A stretch of 12,500 nt of DNA from Halisarca cf. caerulea (GCA_963170055.1 CAUJGJ010000195.1:1854638-1867137); one strand, 5' to 3'; shown: positions 1 through 11,762, numbered from the stretch's first letter. The notes: a model not told the origin generated them from the letters alone. Made by a program: numbers and translations.

Positions 1-1647
1 GCAAAGAGAGAATCATCTGTGCAAGCAAATGTGAAGCTCTCTGAAAGTACTGCATCCTTTGCAACAAAACAGCCTAGAGGTAACCCTCAGAAAGCTGTCA
101 AAATCAGAGAATTAAAGAAAAATACAAGCCACAGTGAGCCAACCAACCCAACACTTAACACACTACTGAAAAAAACAAACAGTGGAACTACAGAGACCCT
201 AGCAGTATTTGTTGAAAGGAGGTTGACAACTGAAACAAGAAAGGCTTTGGCAATACATACATTCATACAAGCACACAAGACTGGCATGGGAATCCTCCAA
301 GCAGCAGATTTGAGTGCTGAAATCACAGGTGTAAGTTCCAGAACTGTACGAAACTGGACAACAGAATTCCTGGAAGTTAGCCAGTCATGCCCAATAGATG
401 GGGATGTACTTCAGGATTTGATGTCCAGCTCACGAGGAAACCACGTCAAAACTGTGTCATTGTTTGCATGTGTCGAGTTTCAAAATGAGGCACGAGAGTA
501 CGTGCGGTTGAATGCCAACAAAAAAGGGTCACCAAATATGACCTGCCAGTCCTTTGCAGATTGGGTGGCACATACTTGGGGTCATGAGGTACATGAAGAG
601 ACAGCTCGGCAATGGCTCCACAAGTTAGGATTCAAACAAAAGAGCACAGGGAAAGGAGTCTATTTTGATGGCCATGAGCGAGACGATGTTGTGTCTGCCA
701 GGAATGAATACTTGGACATTCTTGATGATGTTGATCAAAGACGTTACGGCAGCCAAAATGTGTTGAATGAGGAAGAGCGCCCGACAATCCGTGTCTACCA
801 CGATGAAAGCACCTTTTATGCTAATGCACAGCAGTCATCCTATTGGAACGATGGCACAAACACAGTTTTACGGCAGAAATCAATAGGCCAAGCCATCATG
901 GTGTCGGATTTCATCGATGAGGTCAATGGCTATCTGAAAATTGATGCAATGGAAGCTAGAAAAATGTTGGAGCATCAAAAAGATGGATATTTCACCAATG
1001 AACAATTTGTGGTACAAGTGGAGAAAGCCATTGACATCTTTGAGGCAAAGTATCCTGGTGTCCAAGCCATCTTTCTATTTGACAATGCCCCCTCGCACAG
1101 GAAATTATCAAGTGATGCACTGAACGTCAATTCAATGAATGTGGGTCCAGGTGGAAAACAGATGAAGATGAGGGATACTATTTGGCAAGGAGAAATACAG
1201 AGCCTCATCCTCCCAGATGGTCAACCAAAGGGAATGAAAATTGTTCTTGAAGAACGTGGCATTGATACAAGTGGCTGGATTGCAAAACAGATGCGGGAGG
1301 AGTTGGCATCACATCAGGATTTTCTGAATGAGAAACCTATAGTGCAGAAATTGGTGGAAGAGAAAGGTCACAAATGTATTTTTATACCAAAATTCCACTG
1401 TGAATTAAACCCTATAGAGAGGGCATGGTGCGATGCCAAAAAGAAGGTACTTAAGTACACCAATGGAACTATAGTGCGACTGCGAAAGTTAGTACCTGAG
1501 TCACTTAACTCGGTGGATGCAAGTCTAATCAAGAAATTTTTTTTGACTGTTTATGATTACGAAAAGGGGTATAGGGAGGGACATTGTGCTTTTGACATTG
1601 ACTGTGTTGTGAAAACATACCAATCTCACAGACGTGTATATCAATGA
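1..1647 (+). CDS. DDE-superfamily transposase-like protein (IS630/Tc1-mariner-related DDE_3 type), 5' end outside the window
   Basis: The frame is open from the first base to the TGA at 1645-1647 (548 codons before the stop). The first in-frame ATG is only at 286, so the true start probably lies upstream. The N-terminal part is Lys/Ser/Thr-rich. It is followed by a helix-turn-helix-like region (about 230-370, ending SSRTVRNW) and a second one (about 540-640, ending HEETARQWLHKLGF). The catalytic half shows Asp in YHDEST (802-804), Asp in FLFDNAPSH (1081-1083) and Glu in NPIERAW (1417-1419), a DDE triad of an RNase H-fold nuclease. The NAPSH and NPIE motifs recall the DDE_3 families. The second-Asp-to-Glu spacing of 112 residues far exceeds the 34-39 of ordinary Tc1/mariner and contains a GGKQMKMRD...PKGMK insert, which I know from large related ORFs in fungi and invertebrates. 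No internal stop is seen, so it is either recently active or domesticated. No terminal inverted repeat was recognised. Confidence 0.85.
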   Translation, partial: AKRESSVQANVKLSESTASFATKQPRGNPQKAVKIRELKKNTSHSEPTNPTLNTLLKKTNSGTTETLAVFVERRLTTETRKALAIHTFIQAHKTGMGILQAADLSAEITGVSSRTVRNWTTEFLEVSQSCPIDGDVLQDLMSSSRGNHVKTVSLFACVEFQNEAREYVRLNANKKGSPNMTCQSFADWVAHTWGHEVHEETARQWLHKLGFKQKSTGKGVYFDGHERDDVVSARNEYLDILDDVDQRRYGSQNVLNEEERPTIRVYHDESTFYANAQQSSYWNDGTNTVLRQKSIGQAIMVSDFIDEVNGYLKIDAMEARKMLEHQKDGYFTNEQFVVQVEKAIDIFEAKYPGVQAIFLFDNAPSHRKLSSDALNVNSMNVGPGGKQMKMRDTIWQGEIQSLILPDGQPKGMKIVLEERGIDTSGWIAKQMREELASHQDFLNEKPIVQKLVEEKGHKCIFIPKFHCELNPIERAWCDAKKKVLKYTNGTIVRLRKLVPESLNSVDASLIKKFFLTVYDYEKGYREGHCAFDIDCVVKTYQSHRRVYQ

Positions 1648-1667
1648 AAATGTACATTTACTTACAA

Positions 1668-2498
1668 TTAACATGTCTCGTTGCCTGAAAGTGTCTCTGT
1701 GCTGCTGTCCGACAGTGTTTCCGTGCTGCTGTCTGACAGTGTCGCTGTGCTGCTGTCCGACAGTGTCCCCGTGCTCCTGCTCAACAGTGTCTCTGTGCTG
1801 CTGTCTGACAATGTTTCAGTGTCTGAGAGCGCCTCCACATTGTTCCCTGGCGTAGACCTGACCAGCACACGTACATCATCTGGAGGACGTGGTGTTTGGT
1901 CCTCTATAGTCACTGTGCTAGCTGTGCTGCTCACATCTGAGTCACTGCTACTCTCTGGTGTTTGCCAGAACTGTAGGAATGTAACACACAACCAGTTACC
2001 TGTGAAGTGAAACTTCTAACAACAGCTATTTCATACCTCTAAATCCTGTAAAACATGAACAGCTGGTTCTAGAATTCTTCGCAGTAGACACAAGGAGGAA
2101 GATGGACCTTCTACTCTGATACTGAGGTCGCATACTCGCTGACCCCACTGCCTACGTCCACCCAGGGCATATTCCCGCGAAGACACGGACCTGCAACAAA
2201 ATCTCACAAGTGTACAAAAAGTTTTTTAATAAATTTGGATAGGAATAACTCACGCTTTCGTCTCCCATCTCGGACTTGACAACACTTTTGTTACAAAATG
2301 TGCTGCTTGCTTGTCCAGGTGTCCTAAGAAAGCGAATCCTCTTGATGGCAGTATAAGACCGACAGCGTTAGCATCAAAACGACTTGGCTGTCTCCGAAGA
2401 ATTACACTGATCCCTGGAACTAAAGACCGCAGCGAAACATCGTAAAACTTGATACCTTTAGCACAAGTTGTAAAAGAAGCCAACACGACAGAATCCAT
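1668..2498 (-). CDS. HIRAN-domain protein with Ser/Thr-rich repeat tail (three exons)
   Basis: Exons on the minus strand are 2498-2254, 2190-2037 and 1970-1668. The introns (63 and 66 bp) have donors GTGAGT and GTATGA and acceptors TTGCAG and TACAG, with matching phases 2 and 0. The product is 233 aa. The start is the first ATG after an in-frame TGA; the frame extends to 2540 only through non-ATG codons. Residues 4-72 match the HIRAN pattern: GIKFYD, then a hydrophobic strand and RRQPSRFDANAVGL, then GFAFLGHLDKQAA. In HLTF/Rad5-type proteins HIRAN binds 3' DNA ends or damaged DNA, but no helicase or RING domain is present here. Residues 83-133 are basic/mixed (GRRQWGQRVCDL). Exon 3 is a low-complexity tail of repeated TETLSDSS units rich in CK2-like acidic Ser sites. 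If exon 2 were not spliced, the protein would stop one codon later. Its 3' end faces the transposase with a 20-bp gap. No cDNA is available, so the splicing is inferred. Confidence 0.72.
1690..1833. repeat. 24-bp minisatellite in coding sequence
   Basis: Five 24-bp units start at 1690, 1714, 1738, 1762 and 1786, followed by one degenerate unit at 1810. The consensus begins AGTGTCTCTGTGCTGCTGTC. On the minus strand each unit encodes 8 residues of the TETLSDSS type inside the last exon of the HIRAN gene. Because 24 is a multiple of 3, copy-number changes keep the frame. Confidence 0.92.
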
Positions 2499-2528
2499 TT
2501 CTTCGCCGACAAGGTGCGAAATAATATG

Positions 2529-2564
2529 CACGTGCAACACGTGACTTCATGTGACGTGACGTGA
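2529..2564. promoter_or_regulatory. E-box / TGACGTGA cluster upstream of the HIRAN gene
   Basis: Two CACGTG E-boxes (2529-2534 and 2538-2543) and an overlapping TGACGTGACGTGA (2552-2564) lie 31-66 bp upstream of the minus-strand ATG at 2498. CACGTG is bound by bHLH-zip factors (USF, Myc, MiT/TFE types), and TGACGT/TGACGTGA resembles bZIP sites. The second box in context (GTCACGTGTT) resembles the CLEAR/TFE consensus. Promoter function is inferred from position and density only. Confidence 0.5.
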
Positions 2565-2570
2565 ACAATT

Positions 2571-3911
2571 GCTACCGCAAGCGCAATTTTTTCTTGGCAT
2601 TGCCTAATCGTTAACGTACTATGATAGCAGTTATAATGGTAAACCAATGAATACTATTTAATGATTGCACAACTATTCGAGTACTCGCTTACGTCGTTGG
2701 GGCTCTTAACTCGCAAGCAATCGTGAAATCCCATCTAAACACTTTTGGTGCAAATATTTAACAATTTTTGCTAGTAACTACCCCCCAGAGGTTTATGTAA
2801 GAATGTGAACCAGGCAGAAGTTGTAAGATGTTCAGAAAATGCTTTTTTGGGAATTTGGGGTCTTATCTACAATTCCTTGCACAAATAAGATCTAAAAACA
2901 GGATTTTAAATATGGCTAATTAATTCACAGACAGTATCACGTGACCTCATGCCACGCCCATCATTCATAAAATTAATACCCATAAACCCAAAGAAGGGTA
3001 ATATCACATGTTTCAAGCCAGCCTGTAGCTGAACAAGCCATTTTCCTATACTATTAAGAATGGAACCTTTAGGGTTGGAGCACTGTATATGCTATCCCAT
3101 TGTCCTCAAGATTCCATCCTATATTATGCTGTTAATTACAGTAACTCAAAATTTGAATCATTCCTGTCATGTATTCTTACCAAATTATTCTTTATTGCAA
3201 CACAGCTTTAAGTTAAATGTGAAAACATATACATGACTATATAACATCATGAAGTTACAAAACAATTAATCCAGTATAATATGTCATGTGAAATATCAAA
3301 CCCCATGGGAAATATCAAACCCCATGGGAAAACTGTCATAATGATACCACTGTGCAAATTGGTGTTAGTGAAGGGAACAACGCATTCCCATACTCTGCAT
3401 CTGTTTTTTCTGGAATTTTGCTCCCTTATATGATATAGATTAGAAATTAAACCGGGTCCTATTATTCCGGAAGGTATGTCAGCATATTAACCTCAGCCCT
3501 AACACACATATACCCACACATTAATTATCTCCATGCACCATCACTTCATTATTCCAGAATAACAATATTACTGTATTATAGATTTTCAGCATTCACAAGT
3601 AGCCAGCTACATCATGTAACAAAGTACATAGTACATAATTATTTAAAATTAATAATATACAATCATATTGTTGTGTTTTGTGTATTATAGAGAGGCTGTA
3701 CACTACACACATCACAAAGGACTGACTGAGTGTGTGTACCTATTAGAAATATGCTGTTGTGGGTAGTTCAGTATATATGTATTCTTACAGTGATAATGTG
3801 GATAATTGCTTATTGAAGAACTAAAAATGACAGGAGCAATGTCACAAGGAGAGCAAATTAAAGCATGTTCATGTGATTCACTGTAAATCCTCTTGATCCA
3901 CTGTCTCACTT
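2571..3911. other. Intergenic region without a recognisable gene
   Basis: About 1.3 kb of AT-rich DNA separates the HIRAN promoter from the 3' end of the multicopper oxidase gene. I see no coding frame with family similarity on either strand. It holds a 19-bp tandem duplication (3290-3327), a CACGTGACCTCATGCCACGCCC stretch (2939-2960) and several ATTAAT-rich runs. A minus-strand AATAAA (complement of 3191-3196) is the first canonical polyadenylation signal downstream of the oxidase stop codon. At 720 bp away, its use is uncertain. Confidence 0.5.
3290..3327. repeat. Perfect 19-bp tandem duplication
   Basis: GAAATATCAAACCCCATGG occurs twice head to tail (3290-3308, 3309-3327), followed by GAAAA, the start of a third copy. 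It contains CCATGG. No function is apparent; it looks like a small slippage or repair duplication. Confidence 0.95.
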
Positions 3912-6044
3912 TTAAATGATCGGGAGAGTGCTGTTGCCCATGTCTGCAATGACAATGCTCATCCCCTGCTCCTGGTGAGGGGCTAGGTGACAATGCAGAA
4001 ACCAGGCCCCCGGGTTGTTTCTTTCTACCCTGACAAGAATGTAGCCACCAGTTGGGATGATAATGGTGTCTTTTTTAGGCATCAGTGGGTTGAAGGTAAC
4101 ATTGGGTCGGTTGTTCCAAGTGTGTCCTTTCTCACAGAAAGCATCAGAGCAATTGATGTCGGTGTTATCTGCCATGTACACACCGCGATGATAGGTGGGA
4201 TAGCCGATCTTCAGCACTCGAAAGTGATAGCCATGAAGGTGAACAGGATGCCCATGGATGCTTCTTTTACCATCATGATGTATATAATATTGTTCTCTGC
4301 CACTATTACTACTGTTGCCTGCATTGCCGAGATTCATCAGGACCATTTCAGTTATGGTTGACGTCAGTGTGTATATATGTGTACACTGTTTGCCACGTGT
4401 CTCATGCATGCCAGTTGGATACTCACAAAACCATGACTTAGGGATATCTTTGCGCTGCGTGAGCAATGGTACTAGAGTAGTCAAGTAGATACGACCATTA
4501 ACTCCATTAGTTGTCACTTGGTGAACAGTCAAAGATTGGAAGTTGAAGAAAGCTGATTTCATGTTGCTGTTGGGAGTCATACCAACAGGATTCACTGCTT
4601 CAAATTGGTCCACATTGATACAAGTTAGGTTGTATGAGTGAGGATAATTCTTAAATGGGCAGTTCACAACATAACATTTGCTACCACTGGTACAGCCACG
4701 ATCAAGGGGGTCGTACCAAGTTGTGGGGTTCCCGGTAGTGTCATTACCATATTGAAGAATCCCGTAGGCCCGATGACCTCGTAAGCAGTATGATCGAGAT
4801 ATGATGTCTTTATCATCTTCAACTGTTTCAGCAACAATCCAGTAAGCCCCAGATGGAGATGCTTCCATAGATACAGGCACAACATCATAACGCTCTCCAC
4901 TCTGTGCAATGACATAGTCAACTTCGGATGCAGTTCTGTTAGTTGTAATGTCTTCTCCATCTGTGGCCACAACTCTGAGTTTGTGTCCTTGGATTGAGAT
5001 GCGGAATGGATGCCAGGCTGAAGCTACGATGATCCTGAGTCTAATACTTCCTTTGTTGCTAATGGCAAACTCACTGAGGGGGGTGTTTACAAGAACACTA
5101 CAGTTGTCAGCATTAGGATGATACCTGTGGCCACGGCCATTGATAAGACCAGACACAAAGGGGTAATACGAAGCCAGTGTGCCGTCTGCCAGCTGCAGTG
5201 GAGAATATGCTATGTGACTATTCACAAGATCTGGAAAAGTTCCATGTTGAAACTGTTGGAAGGTCACATTCCAAAGATCATCGAACCAGTCCGTAAGGAT
5301 CATTGTGTGATCTTCTGGCCTGTCAATGTATCCACTGCTTGTCCGTTCCTTCACAATGAAGCCTCCGTAAACACCATCTGAACGTTCACCAGCATGATGC
5401 GCATGGTACCAATGTGTCCCGGTCTGGTCCACAGGGAACCTGTACATGTAGCTGTCTCCTGGTTGAATTGAGTATTGTGTGATGAATGCCACACCATCTG
5501 CCCTACCCGACCCCTGAAGATGCTGCCCGTGCCAATGTATGGTCATCGGCTGGGGGATATTGTTCAGAACTGTTATTTCCATCTTCTGCCCACGGTAAGC
5601 TGTGATCACGGGACCTGGTAGCTGGTCATTTACAACATATACTGTTCGTCTGAAACCGTCTGCAAGGAGGGGGTAAAGGAACCGCGAAATAGGCTTATTC
5701 GCTGTAGAACGATCGAGCACGTTTGCTAACGCGATACGATTTCCGCTTTCCAAACGAACTTCAAATCCTCGCGAGGATCTGTTTCCGTCGTCGTAGTACT
5801 CGTATAGCGTCATGGTCTCCATTGCAGACACGTTGAGGGTTATACTGCAAGGATTGTCTCCTTCGCTGCAAGACAGAACTCTTCGAGGTGTAATTATTTC
5901 AGCGACAGACTTCTGTAAACCACTAGCGGAAGAATACTGATATTCGACCTCCTGCTGCCAGCCATGGTCACACAGCGTCAAAGCAAGCAGACTGCATAAA
6001 ATACACACGTTCAGATACGGCAGATCGAATTTACTCCGTCTCAT
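3912..6044 (-). CDS. Secreted laccase-like multicopper oxidase (intronless)
   Basis: The start is the ATG at 6044-6042, giving 710 aa; the frame extends a few codons further upstream only through non-ATG codons. Laccase-type enzymes couple one-electron oxidation of phenols, other organics or metal ions to reduction of O2 to water. Residues 1-25 look like a signal peptide: basic MRRSK, then a hydrophobic stretch ending LLALTL. Three cupredoxin domains follow. Domain 1 (about 130-235) has HWHG (H170, H172) and HWYHAH (H214, H216). The middle domain is about 245-420. Domain 3 has HPVHLHG (H599, H602, H604) and HCHLAPHQEQGM (H684, C685, H686, H690, M695). All T1, T2 and T3 copper ligands are therefore present, with Met at the axial T1 position, typical of low-to-medium-potential enzymes. 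Several N-x-S/T sites fit a secreted protein. About 100 residues precede domain 1, more than in compact fungal laccases. Ferroxidase or ascorbate oxidase activity cannot be excluded. Lack of introns contrasts with the split neighbouring genes. Confidence 0.93.
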   Translation of the reverse strand: MRRSKFDLPYLNVCILCSLLALTLCDHGWQQEVEYQYSSASGLQKSVAEIITPRRVLSCSEGDNPCSITLNVSAMETMTLYEYYDDGNRSSRGFEVRLESGNRIALANVLDRSTANKPISRFLYPLLADGFRRTVYVVNDQLPGPVITAYRGQKMEITVLNNIPQPMTIHWHGQHLQGSGRADGVAFITQYSIQPGDSYMYRFPVDQTGTHWYHAHHAGERSDGVYGGFIVKERTSSGYIDRPEDHTMILTDWFDDLWNVTFQQFQHGTFPDLVNSHIAYSPLQLADGTLASYYPFVSGLINGRGHRYHPNADNCSVLVNTPLSEFAISNKGSIRLRIIVASAWHPFRISIQGHKLRVVATDGEDITTNRTASEVDYVIAQSGERYDVVPVSMEASPSGAYWIVAETVEDDKDIISRSYCLRGHRAYGILQYGNDTTGNPTTWYDPLDRGCTSGSKCYVVNCPFKNYPHSYNLTCINVDQFEAVNPVGMTPNSNMKSAFFNFQSLTVHQVTTNGVNGRIYLTTLVPLLTQRKDIPKSWFCEYPTGMHETRGKQCTHIYTLTSTITEMVLMNLGNAGNSSNSGREQYYIHHDGKRSIHGHPVHLHGYHFRVLKIGYPTYHRGVYMADNTDINCSDAFCEKGHTWNNRPNVTFNPLMPKKDTIIIPTGGYILVRVERNNPGAWFLHCHLAPHQEQGMSIVIADMGNSTLPII

Positions 6045-6164
6045 GATTGAGTTCTTCCAGCTATACAAAACTCAAAAGCTCTCTGAGCTTCTGACCAAAA
6101 GTGACTTCCTCTGGACGTTTCTGGCTTCTGTCGGGACGGGGGCAGCTAAAAAGACATCATTGAT

Positions 6165-6228
6165 CACGTGCCAACGAAAATCGCTGTTCGCTTTCTGGTT
6201 CGCTGCCCACAATTCTTTTGTGGGCAGC
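6165..6228. promoter_or_regulatory. Upstream flank of the oxidase gene: E-box and perfect hairpin
   Basis: A CACGTG E-box lies at 6165-6170. A perfect inverted repeat, GCTGCCCACAA (6202-6212) and TTGTGGGCAGC (6218-6228), is separated by a 5-bp loop. Both are 120-185 bp upstream of the oxidase ATG, so they are in the promoter or the 5' UTR. An RNA stem of 11 pairs would be stable. No known element (such as an iron-responsive element) is matched. Confidence 0.45.
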
Positions 6229-6378
6229 CATAGGCATATTATGTACTTTCCTATTGTTGATATACTCCAGTGAAACTTTTCTATAGAGATTAGTGACTCA
6301 ATTGTGGCATCTATATTGGGACAAGTGCCGCAGTAATATTGAGTGATCCGACAACTTCTGCATAAGCCTGCGATGCTA

Positions 6379-6446
6379 GTCTCGCGCACCAGACCCACTC
6401 CTGGAAGGGTTGGACTCTTCTTGGTGAGGGGTATGGCGTGCAAGAC
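6379..6446. mobile_element. Miniature inverted-repeat element, TCTCGCG-ended family, copy 1
   Basis: This is a 68-bp element flanked by TA on both sides (6377-6378, 6447-6448). The left end is GTCTCGCGCACCAGACCC. The right end read inward on the other strand is GTCTTGCACGCCATACCCC. The ends are imperfect inverted repeats over about 18 bp. A TA duplication is the hallmark of Tc1/mariner-related (and some PIF/Harbinger-like) transposition. The element is non-coding and would be mobilised in trans. Confidence 0.7.
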
Positions 6447-6497
6447 TACCTACAATGCACAATCTGATTCTTCATACATAGTGGTCCATCTACTCAG

Positions 6498-6530
<33 letters not shown>
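6498..6530. repeat. (ATT)11 microsatellite
   Basis: Eleven uninterrupted ATT units. Simple sequence repeat in intergenic DNA between two miniature elements. Confidence 0.97.
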
Positions 6531-6533
<3 letters not shown>

Positions 6534-6603
6534 ACAGCTAGGTTACTGATCATAGCGATAGGTACAGATATTACTCCATGCCGGAGGGTGATGTCTTGTT
6601 CTA

Positions 6604-6688
6604 GTCTGGCCTAGCCAACCCAATCTCGCTCAGTCATTATCAGAGACCAAGAAATTGGTCGATTGAGAATGGGTTATCCAAATCAGAC
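6604..6688. mobile_element. Miniature inverted-repeat element, same family, copy 2
   Basis: This 85-bp imperfect palindrome is flanked by TA (6602-6603, 6689-6690). The left end is GTCTGGCCTAGCCAACCCA. The right end on the other strand is GTCTGATTTGGATAACCCA. The centre is a perfect hairpin, GACCAA-GAAA-TTGGTC (6645-6660). It shares the AGTCT start and the CCAACCC block with the copies at 6379 and 11377. Confidence 0.7.
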
Positions 6689-6950
6689 TAGTCTTGCCCT
6701 GTGTGGTATACTCAATACAAACCACAGATTGATCGTGTCAGCCAAGTCATCTATCGTTTTAATGTCATGGATATCAAAGTTGCAATTGATATGGACCTTG
6801 CATGGCATGATACAGAAACTTCTCTAAAACTATTGTATGCCATGTGGTGTGCCCAATTTGTATGATATTTTACTATTCCTTGTTTTCCTGTGCCTCATTG
6901 GGTATGCTCTACCTACCCTAAGGTTGTTATGCACATGTGCACATTAAAAT

Positions 6951-6981
6951 TAATTGATTGATTGATAATTGATTGATTGAC
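6951..6981. repeat. Degenerate (ATTG)n microsatellite
   Basis: About seven ATTG units with one interruption (GATAATTG). It could be a simple repeat or the repeat tail of a degraded retroposon lying upstream. Confidence 0.85.
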
Positions 6982-7444
6982 TGAATACTAAGAACATGGA
7001 CAACCATTTTTTCATGTCATTCCTACATACGGTGTACTAGTGTATGGCACATTTAGTCAGCACGTACCTCTGTAGCAAAGTTGCTTACTCATAGAAACGA
7101 GAACATATAGGCATAAGTTTCCAAGCATATGAAGTTGTACTGACTAAAAATACGTACAGGACTATATGCATATGTATGCATATTGCATGTATACCTGGAA
7201 CATTCTGTGACATACAGTTCATTTCCTTCTAAAGAGGCTAAAATTAAAATGGAAGCACATTTACCACTAAAATATCATCACATGAAAAATTGCTGTTGAA
7301 AACACATGGCTATAGTTTAGGTGTGTGCTAACATGTGACTGTGTACATGTCCGAAGTGAAAGTAAAAGGCTAGGGAAGTCAGCTGTCATGCACCCTTTTC
7401 CTACCTCCCTGTGGGTGAACTCTAGATGTACCACCACCCTGAGT

Positions 7445-7446
<2 letters not shown>

Positions 7447-7508
<62 letters not shown>
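7447..7508. repeat. (TG)31 microsatellite
   Basis: A pure TG dinucleotide run of 62 bp. It makes all overlapping long frames (CVCVCV on +, HTHTHT on -) artefacts. Alternating purine-pyrimidine DNA of this length can adopt Z-form; no function is claimed. Confidence 0.98.
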
Positions 7509-7510
<2 letters not shown>

Positions 7511-7865
7511 GGTACTGGAGCAGCTGGTAATGGGTAGTCTGAGCCATCAGTTGGCAGTGGAGAGGGAACAACCACAAAGTAGCAGATTCTGAACTAGTAA
7601 CACAAGAACTTTGTATGCTATTGCAGAAACCCACTGGCAGCAATGGCTAAAGGAAGAGCAGAATCAAGATGCCAGCCCTCGCAACACACCATAGTACACA
7701 TGTTGCACATTTTATATCATACATACTTGTGCGTAAATGTGTGCATTTTTATGTGATTGAGAGTCATTGTGATGGAGTCTCTTTATATGGCCTGAGAGCG
7801 TGCATGTTCACATACGTATAAGTTTGCATGTATGCATTACTTGTAGCACTGTAATGCTGCAAAAG

Positions 7866-7994
7866 GTCCCCTGCCATAAATTGTCCACCACCATTTATCA
7901 ATACTGAACCCAAACCCACCTGAGCCCTAACCCCCCAAACGGTATAGAGTTTGTATTCAATAAGTGCCCATGCCGGACAACTTTTAGGGGGGAC
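7866..7994. mobile_element. Inverted-repeat miniature element, GTCCCC ends
   Basis: The left end GTCCCCTGCCATAAATTGTCC (7866-7886) pairs with the right end which, on the other strand, begins GTCCCCCCTAAAAGTTGTCC (7994-7975). The 129-bp element has about 20-bp imperfect terminal repeats and no coding capacity. Flanking duplications are not clear. The ends differ from the TCTCGCG family, so it is a separate element type. Confidence 0.6.
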
Positions 7995-8357
7995 AAGATT
8001 TGGTGTGACAGTCACCTCTTGTTCAGCTGTAATGTTGATATAATGCAGACATCCAGAACTCATTATAATTACAAGAACATGCAGAGCAGATGCCATGTAT
8101 ATGTTATATGTATTATATATGACATTGTATTGTTATATATTATTCAGAACAAATTAATAATTTGATTAGTGTTTTTTTCTGTTTTGTGGTATATTTTGTC
8201 TGTAAACCTCTTAATTGTGGAATTATTAGATAAACATATTTCACACTATTTCATTTTCTGTTGTTCATTATCGGAAATATATATATGAATTATTATTAGT
8301 AATTATTGATGGTCGCAATCAAATAAAATTTGAAATTGAATGTATAAATGAATAGTG

Positions 8358-11762
<3,405 letters not shown>

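Larger units (their letters stand above)
6692..7865. other. Intergenic region, simple repeats, no gene seen
   Basis: No frame here has recognisable similarity. The stretch contains an (ATTG)n tract at 6951-6981 directly after CACATTAAAATTA, an arrangement like the 3' tail of a SINE or non-LTR retrotransposon, though no body of such an element was recognised. It also contains the long (TG)n tract at 7447-7508. Confidence 0.45.

Noticed and set aside
1681..2010. Plus-strand SVSVLLSD repeat protein
   Set aside because: It is the antisense reading of the 24-bp minisatellite. The minus strand has consistent splicing into a HIRAN domain, which is the stronger explanation.
3712..3993. 93-aa minus-strand frame overlapping the oxidase 3' end
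   Set aside because: It is out of frame with the oxidase copper motifs and has no domain of its own.
3987..5381. Plus-strand and alternative minus-strand frames within 3912-6044
   Set aside because: They are shadows of the multicopper oxidase, whose frame carries all copper-ligand motifs.
6072..6443. 123-aa minus-strand frame upstream of the oxidase
   Set aside because: It overlaps the miniature element at 6379-6446 and the hairpin region, with no recognisable domain.
6700..6990. Possible SINE or non-LTR retrotransposon 3' tail ending in (ATTG)n
   Set aside because: Only the tail-like arrangement is visible. No polymerase III boxes, reverse-transcriptase remnant or target duplication could be identified.
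7325..7643. Frames encoding CVCVCV and HTHTHT runs
   Set aside because: They are translations of the (TG)31 microsatellite.
7764..8096. 110-aa minus-strand frame with a signal-peptide-like start (MASALHVLVIIMSSG)
   Set aside because: More than a third of it is the inverted-repeat element at 7866-7994 and the rest shows no family similarity. Its hydrophobic start is probably chance.
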